The notes under the pieces were generated by a model. It was not told the DNA's origin. It searched no databases and saw only the letters and a list, made by a program, of their open reading frames with translations. Below are positions 1-4,997 of a DNA stretch of 5,821 nt, piece after piece. Numbering within the stretch: position 1 is the stretch's first letter; each line of letters starts with the position of its first letter. Source of the stretch: Dehalococcoidia bacterium. Its GTDB lineage: Bacteria; Chloroflexota; Dehalococcoidia; Dehalococcoidales; RBG-16-60-22. A program made the position numbers and the translations under genes. Location of the stretch: positions 1-5,821 of the forward strand of contig JAUWYU010000105.1 of assembly GCA_030615655.1 (NCBI GenBank). Reading direction: 5' to 3'.

Positions 1-668
1 CCCGGCCCCATGGTGGTAGTAATATAGGCAGTCTTGATATACTGTCCCTTGGCGCCGGCCGGCCTGGCCTTGACCACGGCTTCCATGACCGCCGTCAGAT
101 TATCCATTAACATGCTACCTTCAAAGCTTACCTTGCCCAGAGTCACATGGATAATGGCAGTCCTGTCCAGTTTATATTCCACTCTGCCCTTGCGGGCATC
201 CTCAATTACATTGGGCAGATTATCCATGGCGACAACCGTGCCTGATTTGGGGTTGGGCATCAAGCCCCGTCTGCCCAGGATTTTACCGAGTTTGCCCACC
301 TTGCCCATCATCTCCGGAATGGAAATGGCCGTATCAAAATCCAGCCAGCCATCTTCAATCTTTTTAATCAGGTCATCACCGCCGACATAGTCAGCCCCGG
401 CATCCCCGGCTATCTTCTCCGACTCTCCCTGGGCAAAAACCAGAACCCGCACCTTCTTGCCTAAACCGTGAGGCAGCAGTGCTACACCCCTGACCTGCTG
501 CTGGGCGTTGCGGGGGTCAAGGCCCATCCGCAGGTGGAGCTCAATAGTTTCGTCGAAGCCGGCGTGCGCTGATTCCCTGGCCAATTTAATGGCTTCCTCA
601 GGCGGGTATGTTTTCGTCCTGTCGATCAGTGCCACTGCTTCATTATACTTCTTGCCGTGTTTTGCCAT
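1..668 (-). CDS. rplA: 50S ribosomal protein L1, 3' end cut by window edge
   Basis: L1 binds 23S rRNA at the mobile L1 stalk and helps move deacylated tRNA out of the E site. In many bacteria it also represses its own operon by binding mRNA. I translated the minus strand from the ATG at 668-666: 222 residues are open to the window edge and end in a TTTMGPG stretch, which in L1 lies close to the C-terminus, so perhaps 10-15 residues are missing. The L1 signature LGRRGLMPNPKSGTV is at residues 131-145, and the N-terminus (MAKHGKKY) and the GLDPRNAQQQVRG block near 49-61 are typical. The start has an AAGGTGG ribosome site 6 nt upstream, overlapping the end of rplK, and only one base separates the rplK stop from this ATG, so translational coupling is likely. 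rplJ and rplL would be expected next, beyond the window. Confidence 0.97.
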   Translation of the reverse strand, partial: MAKHGKKYNEAVALIDRTKTYPPEEAIKLARESAHAGFDETIELHLRMGLDPRNAQQQVRGVALLPHGLGKKVRVLVFAQGESEKIAGDAGADYVGGDDLIKKIEDGWLDFDTAISIPEMMGKVGKLGKILGRRGLMPNPKSGTVVAMDNLPNVIEDARKGRVEYKLDRTAIIHVTLGKVSFEGSMLMDNLTAVMEAVVKARPAGAKGQYIKTAYITTTMGP

Positions 669-669
669 A

Positions 670-1092
670 TTATTCCACCTTGATACCCATACTCCGGGCA
701 GTTCCTTCAATAATTCGTTCGGCGGCTTCAATGCTGTTAGCATTCAAGTCCTTGGCCTTAAGCTCGGCAATTTCATGGAGCTTCTCCCTGGATAGCATAC
801 CGGCTGTCTCAAGACCGGCCCGCCCGCTTGCCTTGTCCACACCCAATGCCTTCTTCAATAAATCAGACGTTGGCGGTGTTTTCGTAATAAAGGTAAACGT
901 CCTGTCTTCGTAGATAGTAATCTCTACCGGAACAATGGAACCGGCCTGGTTGGACGTGCGGTCATTATATTCCTTGCAAAAGCCCATGATATTGAGGCCA
1001 TGCTGCCCCAGAGCCGGACCCACCGGCGGTGCCGGATTCGCCTGCCCGGCTGGAATCTGTAATTTAATTATCGCTTTTACCTTTTTGGCCAT
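670..1092 (-). CDS. rplK: 50S ribosomal protein L11
   Basis: L11 forms the base of the GTPase-associated centre with 23S rRNA helices 43/44. It is needed for factor-dependent GTP hydrolysis and for stringent-response sensing by RelA-type enzymes, and it is part of the thiostrepton target. The 140-residue product is full length for the family. The N-terminal domain shows the proline-rich segment at 20-30 (P20, P22, P23, P26) leading into GQHGLNIMGFCKEYN (29-43). The linker and start of the C-terminal domain show TFTFITKTPPTSDLLKKALG (65-84), and the protein ends in the expected SMGIKVE. The ATG is preceded by a GGGAGAGG ribosome site 5 nt upstream. The gene begins 20 nt after the nusG stop and ends one base before rplA, so it is an internal gene of the operon. 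Confidence 0.98.
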   Translation of the reverse strand: MAKKVKAIIKLQIPAGQANPAPPVGPALGQHGLNIMGFCKEYNDRTSNQAGSIVPVEITIYEDRTFTFITKTPPTSDLLKKALGVDKASGRAGLETAGMLSREKLHEIAELKAKDLNANSIEAAERIIEGTARSMGIKVE

Positions 1093-1112
1093 TTAACCTC
1101 TCCCGGGATACA

Positions 1113-1646
1113 TCACAGTTTATCTATCTGTAAAAAGTCAAGCTCCACCGGCGTTTCCTGGCCGAATAAGGAGAGAAGCACCTTGACTTTGCCTTTTCCC
1201 ATGTTTATCTCATCAACCACGCCTACAAAATCGATAAAGGGACCGTCAGTTACCCTGACACTCTGCCCCTTACGAAAACCGACCTTAACCTTGGGAGTTT
1301 CGGCCGACATCTGCTTTAAAATTTCGCTGACTTCATTCTCCTGTAATGGTGTCGGTACATTGCCACTGCCGACAAAACCGGTAACTCCGGGGGTATTACG
1401 CACGACACTCCAGCTATGCTCATCCATCTTCATCTCGACCAGGACATAACCGGGTAGTATTTTCTTGGTCACCGTGCGCCGACGTCCGCTCTTGACCTCT
1501 ATCTCGTCTTCAGTGGGAATAACCACCTGAAAGATTTCATCCCCGGAGTCCATGAATTTGATACGCTGCTCCAGGTTCTTCTTGACCCGATCTTCATGTC
1601 CCGAATATGTATGAATTACGAACCACTGTTTTCCGTTTTCCGCCAC
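1113..1646 (-). CDS. nusG: Transcription termination/antitermination factor NusG
   Basis: NusG binds the RNA polymerase clamp helices through its N-terminal NGN domain. Through its C-terminal KOW domain it contacts Rho or ribosomal protein S10, which couples transcription to translation or termination. The protein shows the NGN start KQWFVIHTYSGHE (6-18), PGYVLVEM (65-72), VRNTPGVTGFVG (82-93), a KOW segment from about 123 to 150 (KGQSVRVTDGPFIDFVGVV) and the family tail FGQETPVELDFLQIDKL (161-177). I place the start at the GTG at 1646-1644, giving 177 residues. It has a TGAGG ribosome site at 1657-1653 with 6-nt spacing, and the product then begins a few residues before the conserved KxW motif as usual. 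An in-frame GTG at 1658 would add four residues but has no ribosome site. Neighbours secE and rplK are the classical ones. Confidence 0.97.
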   Translation of the reverse strand: MAENGKQWFVIHTYSGHEDRVKKNLEQRIKFMDSGDEIFQVVIPTEDEIEVKSGRRRTVTKKILPGYVLVEMKMDEHSWSVVRNTPGVTGFVGSGNVPTPLQENEVSEILKQMSAETPKVKVGFRKGQSVRVTDGPFIDFVGVVDEINMGKGKVKVLLSLFGQETPVELDFLQIDKL

Positions 1647-1652
1647 AAATAA

Positions 1653-1657
1653 CCTCA
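1653..1657 (-). promoter_or_regulatory. Ribosome binding site deciding the nusG start
   Basis: On the minus strand TGAGG lies 6 nt before the GTG at 1646-1644. The alternative in-frame GTG at 1658-1656 overlaps this site and is preceded by a T-run and an EcoRI-like GAATTC stretch with no purine-rich site, so the downstream GTG is preferred. Confidence 0.6.
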
Positions 1658-1732
1658 CTGCCTGAATTCTTGGAAAAAACGATGATTGTCCTGCAGAGCA
1701 GACGACCTCAATTCAATCCAGAAGGCGAGTTT

Positions 1733-1951
1733 TCACTTACCCACGAAAATTTTGTCAACAAGTTCGGTGAAACCATAATCAAGGGCTCCCAGGACGATGC
1801 CCGCACTAATGGCAACTATCAGCACGAGCACTGTTAAGTATGCAGCTTCTCTCCTGGTGAGCCAGACTACTTTTCTTAACTCATTTATAATCTCGCCGAT
1901 ATGCCTGAAAAGTCTAAAGCCTCTTCGTCCGGTTGCAGTATGCTGTGTCAT
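1733..1951 (-). CDS. secE: Preprotein translocase subunit SecE
   Basis: SecE is the small essential subunit that clamps SecY in the SecYEG membrane channel for protein export. The 72-residue product has the single-TM form seen in most bacteria outside the enterics. A basic N-terminal tail (residues 1-16) is followed by an amphipathic cytosolic helix with the family motif ELRKVVW (24-30), TRREA (32-36), one hydrophobic transmembrane span at about 37-60, and a short external tail. The ATG at 1951-1949 is chosen because GGGAG lies 9 nt upstream (1965-1961). A GTG at 1969 would add six residues and lacks a ribosome site. The usual Pro after the conserved Trp is Leu31 here. It sits between rpmG and nusG, the normal context, which makes the call secure despite the short length. 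Confidence 0.95.
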   Translation of the reverse strand: MTQHTATGRRGFRLFRHIGEIINELRKVVWLTRREAAYLTVLVLIVAISAGIVLGALDYGFTELVDKIFVGK

Positions 1952-1960
1952 CGCCGGTAT

Positions 1961-1965
1961 CTCCC
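1961..1965 (-). promoter_or_regulatory. Ribosome binding site deciding the secE start
   Basis: GGGAG on the minus strand lies 9 nt before the ATG at 1951-1949. It falls inside the six extra codons that would be translated from the upstream GTG at 1969, which itself has only a weak upstream context, so the shorter 72-residue SecE is favoured. Confidence 0.55.
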
Positions 1966-1986
1966 ACACCCATCAATAATATTGCC

Positions 1987-2154
1987 CTACTTTGCCTCCC
2001 GATGCAGCCTGTGAACGCGACAGCGGGGGCAATACTTATTAAGCTCCAGGCGCTGGGTATCGTTTCTCCGATTTTTAGTTGTTGTATAGGTTCTCTCCTT
2101 GCACTCGGTACAGGCAAGGTAAATCACACCTCTGGCTTCTGCTTTTTTAGCCAT
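1987..2154 (-). CDS. rpmG: 50S ribosomal protein L33, zinc-binding form
   Basis: L33 is a small protein of the large ribosomal subunit near the E site. My translation of the minus strand from the ATG at 2154-2152 gives 55 residues and a TAG stop. It begins MAKKAEARGVIYLACTEC and ends RCRVHRLHREAK. Two CxxC pairs, C15/C18 (CTEC) and C42/C45 (CPRC), form the zinc ribbon of the Cys-containing L33 type. The central TTTKNRRNDTQRLELNKYCP is typical of the family, and the length matches the usual 49-56 residues. It begins 3 nt after the tuf stop, with no strong ribosome site of its own, so translation is probably coupled to termination of tuf. The order tuf-rpmG-secE-nusG is widespread in bacteria. 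Confidence 0.97.
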   Translation of the reverse strand: MAKKAEARGVIYLACTECKERTYTTTKNRRNDTQRLELNKYCPRCRVHRLHREAK

Positions 2155-2157
2155 AAT

Positions 2158-3360
2158 TTACTCTAGAATCTTGGTAAAGGTGCCAGCACCTACCGTCCTA
2201 CCTCCCTCACGAATAGCGAAACGCAGGCCTTTCTCCAGAGCTACAGGGTAAATAAGTTTTATCTTCATGGTGATATTGTCACCGGGCATAACCATTTCCA
2301 CACCTTCCGGCAGCTCAATGGTACCGGTAACATCTGTCGTCCTGATATAGAACTGGGGTTTGTACCCGTTAAAGAAAGGAGTATGCCGGCCGCCTTCATC
2401 TTTGGTCAGGACATAGACCTCGCCTTCGGCATAGGTATGCGGGCTTATCGTACCGGGCGCCGCCAATACCTGTCCACGTTCGATATCTTCACGCTCCACA
2501 CCCCTGAGGAGAGCGCCGACGGCATCTCCCGCCTCGGCTTCATCCAGTGTCTTATGGAACATCTCCAGGCCGGTAACAACTATCTTACGTGGTTCATGGT
2601 GCAGGCCTACTAACTCAACTTCGTCACCGGTCCTGATAGTGCCCCGCTCAACCCTGCCGGTGGGCACGGTTCCGCGCCCCTTGATGCTGAAAACATCCTC
2701 AATATGCATCAGGAACGGCTGGTCTTTGGGACGCACCGGCATTGGAATATATTCGTCTACGGCATCCATGAGCTTCAAAATGGGACCACACCACTCACAT
2801 TCCCTTTTACCACAGCCACATTCCAGAGACTTGAGTGCGCTTACCCTCACGATGGGTATCTCGTCACCGGGGAACTCATATTTACTCAGGAGCTCCCTTA
2901 CTTCAACTTCCACCAGTTCCAGGAGCTCCTCATCATCCATCATGTCCACCTTGTTCAGGGCTACCACGATATAGGGCACCTGTACCTGGCGTGCCAGCAG
3001 GACATGCTCCCTGGTCTGCGGCATGGGACCGTCCGGAGCACTCAGTACCAGTATAGCTCCATCCATCTGAGCCGCGCCGGTTATCATGTTCTTAATAAAG
3101 TCAGCATGACCGGGACAATCGATGTGGGCATAGTGCCGTTTTTCTGTTTCGTATTCAATATGGGCAATGGCAATGGTCAACCCCCTCGCCTTCTCTTCTG
3201 GAGCATTGTCAATACTCTCAAAGCTGCGAAAACCGGTTGTACCGTACTTGGACAATACCAGCGTCATCGCTGAGGTCAGGGTTGTCTTCCCGTGGTCAAC
3301 ATGCCCGATAGTGCCCACGTTCACATGTGGTTTCGTGCGATCATATTTCTGTTTTGCCAT
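2158..3360 (-). CDS. tuf: Elongation factor Tu
   Basis: EF-Tu is the translational GTPase that carries aminoacyl-tRNA to the ribosomal A site. The 400-residue product has all G motifs: P-loop GHVDHGKT (19-26), switch I with KARGLT and Thr62, switch II DCPGH (81-85, His85), NKVD (136-139) and SAL (174-176). Domain 2 starts near 208 with PFLMHIEDVFSIKGRGTVPTG. Domain 3 contains GGRHTPFFNGYKPQFYIRTTDVTG and ends REGGRTVGAGTFTKILE. An unusual feature is the insert at about 181-193 with four cysteines (C181, C183, C188, C191), just after the SAL motif at the end of the G domain. The ATG is preceded by GGGAGG 6 nt upstream and lies only 20 nt from the 3' end of tRNA-Thr(GGU). It is followed by rpmG after 3 nt. 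A second tuf copy may exist in the str operon but cannot be seen here. Confidence 0.99.
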   Translation of the reverse strand: MAKQKYDRTKPHVNVGTIGHVDHGKTTLTSAMTLVLSKYGTTGFRSFESIDNAPEEKARGLTIAIAHIEYETEKRHYAHIDCPGHADFIKNMITGAAQMDGAILVLSAPDGPMPQTREHVLLARQVQVPYIVVALNKVDMMDDEELLELVEVEVRELLSKYEFPGDEIPIVRVSALKSLECGCGKRECEWCGPILKLMDAVDEYIPMPVRPKDQPFLMHIEDVFSIKGRGTVPTGRVERGTIRTGDEVELVGLHHEPRKIVVTGLEMFHKTLDEAEAGDAVGALLRGVEREDIERGQVLAAPGTISPHTYAEGEVYVLTKDEGGRHTPFFNGYKPQFYIRTTDVTGTIELPEGVEMVMPGDNITMKIKLIYPVALEKGLRFAIREGGRTVGAGTFTKILE

Positions 3361-3380
3361 TTCAACCTCCCTTTATTCCG

Positions 3381-3453
3381 AGCCCACAATCGGATTCGAA
3401 CCGATGACCCCATTCTTACCAAGAATGTGCTCTACCAACTGAGCTATGTGGGC
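3381..3453 (-). tRNA. tRNA-Thr (anticodon GGU)
   Basis: A full 73-nt cloverleaf folds by hand on the minus strand: a 7-bp acceptor stem (GCCCACA with TGTGGGC), a 4-bp D stem, an anticodon stem CATTC/GAATG around loop TTGGTAA (anticodon GGT), a 5-nt variable loop and a perfect 5-bp T stem around TTCGAAT. The discriminator base is U and CCA is not encoded; the next bases are CGG. It would read ACC and ACU codons. It is the last tRNA before tuf, whose ATG is 20 nt downstream, so it must be cut out of the tuf messenger. Confidence 0.97.
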
Positions 3454-3462
3454 ATCGGTATC

Positions 3463-3492
3463 ATTATACAGATTTCTATGACTATTTGTCTA
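3463..3492 (-). promoter_or_regulatory. Possible internal promoter before tRNA-Thr(GGU) and tuf
   Basis: In the AT-rich 67-nt spacer between tRNA-Tyr and tRNA-Thr(GGU) the minus strand shows TAGACA (3492-3487), an 18-nt spacer and a perfect TATAAT (3468-3463). Transcription would start about 3 nt before the tRNA. AT-rich sequence makes a chance match possible, so this is a candidate secondary promoter that could drive tuf independently of the upstream tRNAs. Confidence 0.4.
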
Positions 3493-3520
3493 TACCATTT
3501 ATTATATTGAGCTTAAATTA

Positions 3521-3607
3521 TGGTGGAGGGGGCAGGATTCGAACCTGCGTAGCCCTTAGGGCGGCAGATTTACAGTCTGCTCCGATTAACCACTCCGGCA
3601 CCCCTCC
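3521..3607 (-). tRNA. tRNA-Tyr (anticodon GUA), CCA encoded
   Basis: An 87-nt class II tRNA on the minus strand. The acceptor stem GGAGGGG pairs with CCCCTCC, the anticodon stem GCAGA/TCTGC holds loop CTGTAAA (anticodon GTA), and a long variable arm includes the 4-bp hairpin GCCC-TAA-GGGC, as expected for bacterial tRNA-Tyr. The T arm is GCAGG/CCTGC around TTCGAAT. Discriminator A and a templated CCA (3523-3521) follow. It is flanked by two tRNA-Thr genes, 25 nt from the upstream one. Confidence 0.97.
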
Positions 3608-3632
3608 CGGCAAGGTCCACCACTTCAAACCC

Positions 3633-3705
3633 AGCCCGAGGAGGGATTCGAACCCTTCAACCTACCGATTACAAGTCGGTTGCGCTACCATTGCGCCACT
3701 CGGGC
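3633..3705 (-). tRNA. tRNA-Thr (anticodon UGU)
   Basis: A 73-nt cloverleaf on the minus strand: acceptor GCCCGAG/CTCGGGC, D stem GCGC/GCGC, anticodon stem ACCGA/TCGGT around CTTGTAA (anticodon TGT), a 6-nt variable loop AGGTTG, and T stem AAGGG/CCCTC around TTCGAAT. The first T-stem pair (49-65) is an A-C mismatch. The discriminator is U and CCA is not encoded. It is the first gene after the operon promoter and would read ACA and, by wobble, ACG. Confidence 0.95.
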
Positions 3706-3749
3706 ATAAATCTCAACAGATTTTAAACAAACAAAAGGGTAACTTAAGT

Positions 3750-3778
3750 ATTATAAAAATGGAGAACGTAAAAGTCAA
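3750..3778 (-). promoter_or_regulatory. Main promoter of the tRNA-tuf-rpmG-secE-nusG-rplKA operon
   Basis: On the minus strand TTGACT (3778-3773), a 17-nt spacer and a perfect TATAAT (3755-3750) make a near-consensus housekeeping-sigma promoter. The predicted start is near 3743, about 38 nt before tRNA-Thr(UGU). It lies 33 bp past the stop codon of the rhomboid gene and outside any gene. Such strength fits a stable-RNA and EF-Tu operon. Confidence 0.85.
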
Positions 3779-3810
3779 GCTGGATGTTGCCGCGACATGC
3801 TTAAACCGCG

Positions 3811-4497
3811 TTAACGGACGTAGTAATAACCTCCTCGCTTCCTGTAGAAATAGCCAGCGATGAGCCCAACGACAAGGCCACCCATATGCGCCTGCCAGGC
3901 AATGCCCAGACCAGGTATAAAAGACCAGAGAAAGAAAAACACAAGAACCACAACCCAGAGAGGCATCGGGAGGATAAAATACAAATAAACTCTTAACTTA
4001 GGCATCATTACAACCAGAGCTCCCGCTATGGCATAAACAGCCCCGGAGGCACCGACGGCTAGTGAAAGCGGCTCGCCTAGCAGCAGGAACAGAATATTAC
4101 CCACAATGCCGCCGACGAAGTAAACCAGCAAGAACTTATTCTGACCAACGAGCATAGTTAAGAATCTGCCGAAGAAGAAAAGGACGATCATATTGCCGAT
4201 AAAGTGTCCAATGCCGGCATGGGCAAACATACTGGTTATCAAGGTCCACGGCCTTTCCCAAAACTCTGCCGACATTAGTCCCATATAGTAGTTTAGCCTG
4301 TATATTTCATCAATAATAACCTCATTATAGGTAATGTATAACTTACCACCAATAAAGGTGGCTATAAGAAGCACAAAGTTGACCGCTATTATTACCCATA
4401 AAGGATTCACGCTGAAACCCCAAGAGCCTTGGGGCCTCCTGAATCCCCTCGTTGGCGGCGGCGGACGCCTCATATAGTCTCTATCACTTAGCGGCAC
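3811..4497 (-). CDS. Rhomboid-family intramembrane serine protease
   Basis: Rhomboids cleave transmembrane helices of substrate proteins inside the membrane using a Ser-His dyad. The 228-residue product has a short cytosolic Pro/Arg-rich N-terminus (residues 1-28) and about six hydrophobic spans beginning near 32, the usual core size. Family motifs are in order: ERPWTLITSMFAH (81-93), HFIGN with H98 and N102 (the HxxxN oxyanion motif), GASG (149-152) with nucleophile Ser151, and AHMGG (203-207) with catalytic His204. The active site therefore looks complete. The GTG at 4497-4495 is chosen because GGGAG lies upstream at normal spacing; the ATG at codon 9 has no good site. It ends in a very basic and aromatic tail (KRGGYYYVR). 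Substrates cannot be inferred, and its position before a tRNA/tuf operon suggests no functional link. Confidence 0.93.
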   Translation of the reverse strand: MPLSDRDYMRRPPPPTRGFRRPQGSWGFSVNPLWVIIAVNFVLLIATFIGGKLYITYNEVIIDEIYRLNYYMGLMSAEFWERPWTLITSMFAHAGIGHFIGNMIVLFFFGRFLTMLVGQNKFLLVYFVGGIVGNILFLLLGEPLSLAVGASGAVYAIAGALVVMMPKLRVYLYFILPMPLWVVVLVFFFLWSFIPGLGIAWQAHMGGLVVGLIAGYFYRKRGGYYYVR

Positions 4498-4531
4498 TTA
4501 CCAGCTCCCTTATATATCAGCATACACTCAC

Positions 4532-4540
4532 ATTATAACA
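4532..4540 (-). promoter_or_regulatory. Extended -10 promoter for the rhomboid gene
   Basis: The minus strand reads TGTTATAAT (4540-4532), that is a TGn extension plus a perfect TATAAT. No good -35 lies 16-18 nt upstream, which is normal for extended -10 promoters. The start would fall near 4525, giving a leader of about 28 nt to the GTG at 4497. Confidence 0.6.
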
Positions 4541-4572
4541 GCTTTTTACACCTGATAGTAGCCATGTAAGGC

Positions 4573-4601
4573 TTGACTTACAGGCTGGGAAAAGCGATAA
4601 T
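4573..4601 (+). promoter_or_regulatory. Promoter of tRNA-Asn
   Basis: TTGACT (4573-4578), a 17-nt spacer and GATAAT (4596-4601) give a near-consensus promoter. The start would be near 4608, about 16 nt before the tRNA. It uses the same -35 hexamer and spacer length as the tRNA-tuf operon promoter at 3750-3778. Confidence 0.75.
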
Positions 4602-4623
4602 AATTAACGACCCGGTGAATCAT

Positions 4624-4698
4624 TCCCCGATAGCTCAACGGTAGAGCGGGCGGCTGTTAACCGCTAGGTTCGTGGTTCGAATCCACGTCGGGGAGCCA
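4624..4698 (+). tRNA. tRNA-Asn (anticodon GUU), CCA encoded
   Basis: A 75-nt cloverleaf: acceptor TCCCCGA/TCGGGGA, D stem GCTC/GAGC, anticodon stem GGCGG/CCGCT with one G-U pair around CTGTTAA (anticodon GTT), a 5-nt variable loop, and T stem CGTGG/CCACG around TTCGAAT. The discriminator is G, as usual for tRNA-Asn, and CCA is templated at 4696-4698. It appears monocistronic; no clear intrinsic terminator was found downstream. Confidence 0.97.
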
Positions 4699-4792
4699 AG
4701 TTTAATTCCCTCTATTGCGCTCTCCTAGTAATGTGTCCAGTTAATGGTCGAGAGGCTTTGCGGTAAACCCATCTTGATTGTAAAGAGGTGGT

Positions 4793-4822
4793 TTGACAAG
4801 AGCCAATATCGGAGGGTACAAT
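4793..4822 (+). promoter_or_regulatory. Candidate promoter of the FAD oxidase gene
   Basis: A perfect TTGACA (4793-4798), an 18-nt spacer and TACAAT (4817-4822, one mismatch from consensus) point towards the oxidase gene. The start would be near 4829, which leaves an untranslated leader of about 170 nt. Confidence 0.6.
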
Positions 4823-4893
4823 CTCTTAGCTTGAGCATTTGTCCAAAAAGTACTTATACATCACACTATCGTTTTATTGAAGTCCAGTTAGTT

Positions 4894-4913
4894 ATTTACG
4901 GCTAAAAGTAAAT
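4894..4913. repeat. Short inverted repeat in the FAD oxidase leader
   Basis: ATTTAC and GTAAAT are separated by 8 nt, about 70 nt downstream of the predicted start and 85 nt before the ATG. It could be an operator half-site pair or a weak RNA hairpin. The arms are only 6 bp and AT-rich, so chance is a serious alternative. Confidence 0.25.
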
Positions 4914-4997
4914 GTGATTAAAAGCAACCGCCGTATGTAGAATAGAGACTTGAGAACAGGGTGTTAAATATCTGAAAGGAGCAGGCGAGAGAAAAGG

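Larger units (their letters stand above)
4699..4997. other. Intergenic region, no supported gene
   Basis: These 299 bp separate tRNA-Asn from the FAD oxidase. Besides the candidate promoter at 4793-4822, I see a 9-bp direct repeat GTCCAGTTA (4735-4743 and 4882-4890) and a 6-bp inverted repeat ATTTAC/GTAAAT (4894-4899, 4908-4913). I found no open reading frame of convincing length, no T-tract terminator after tRNA-Asn and no riboswitch fold that I recognise. Confidence 0.5.

Noticed and set aside
34..390. Plus-strand open frame of 118 codons opposite rplA.
   Set aside because: It is antisense to a well-conserved ribosomal protein gene, has no family resemblance, and is explained as a shadow frame.
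1660..1732. Possible terminator between secE and nusG: short hairpin CTGC-TCT-GCAG and a later T6 run on the minus strand.
   Set aside because: The stem is only 4 bp (5 with a wobble) and the T run lies about 11 nt beyond it, so it does not have intrinsic-terminator geometry.
2704..3273. Plus-strand open frame of 189 codons opposite tuf.
   Set aside because: It is antisense to EF-Tu, the composition is unlike a protein family, and it has no ribosome site; a shadow of strong codon bias.
3706..3743. boxA-like antitermination element in the leader before tRNA-Thr(UGU) (TTTGTTTAAAA on the minus strand).
   Set aside because: It matches only about 7 of 11 positions of the boxA consensus in an AT-rich stretch.
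3805..3820. Palindrome CGTTAACG at the rhomboid stop codon considered as a terminator or site.
   Set aside because: It is only 8 bp without loop or T-tract and overlaps the stop codon, so it is likely incidental.
3486..3863. Plus-strand open frame of 125 codons across the tRNA cluster.
   Set aside because: It reads through the antisense of two tRNA genes and a promoter. Peptides such as GGGGRIRTC and RRDSNPSTYRLQ are typical false translations of tRNA antisense.
4735..4890. 9-bp direct repeat GTCCAGTTA considered as an insertion-sequence footprint.
   Set aside because: The copies are not at the ends of any recognisable element, there is no transposase remnant, and 9 bp in 300 can arise by chance.
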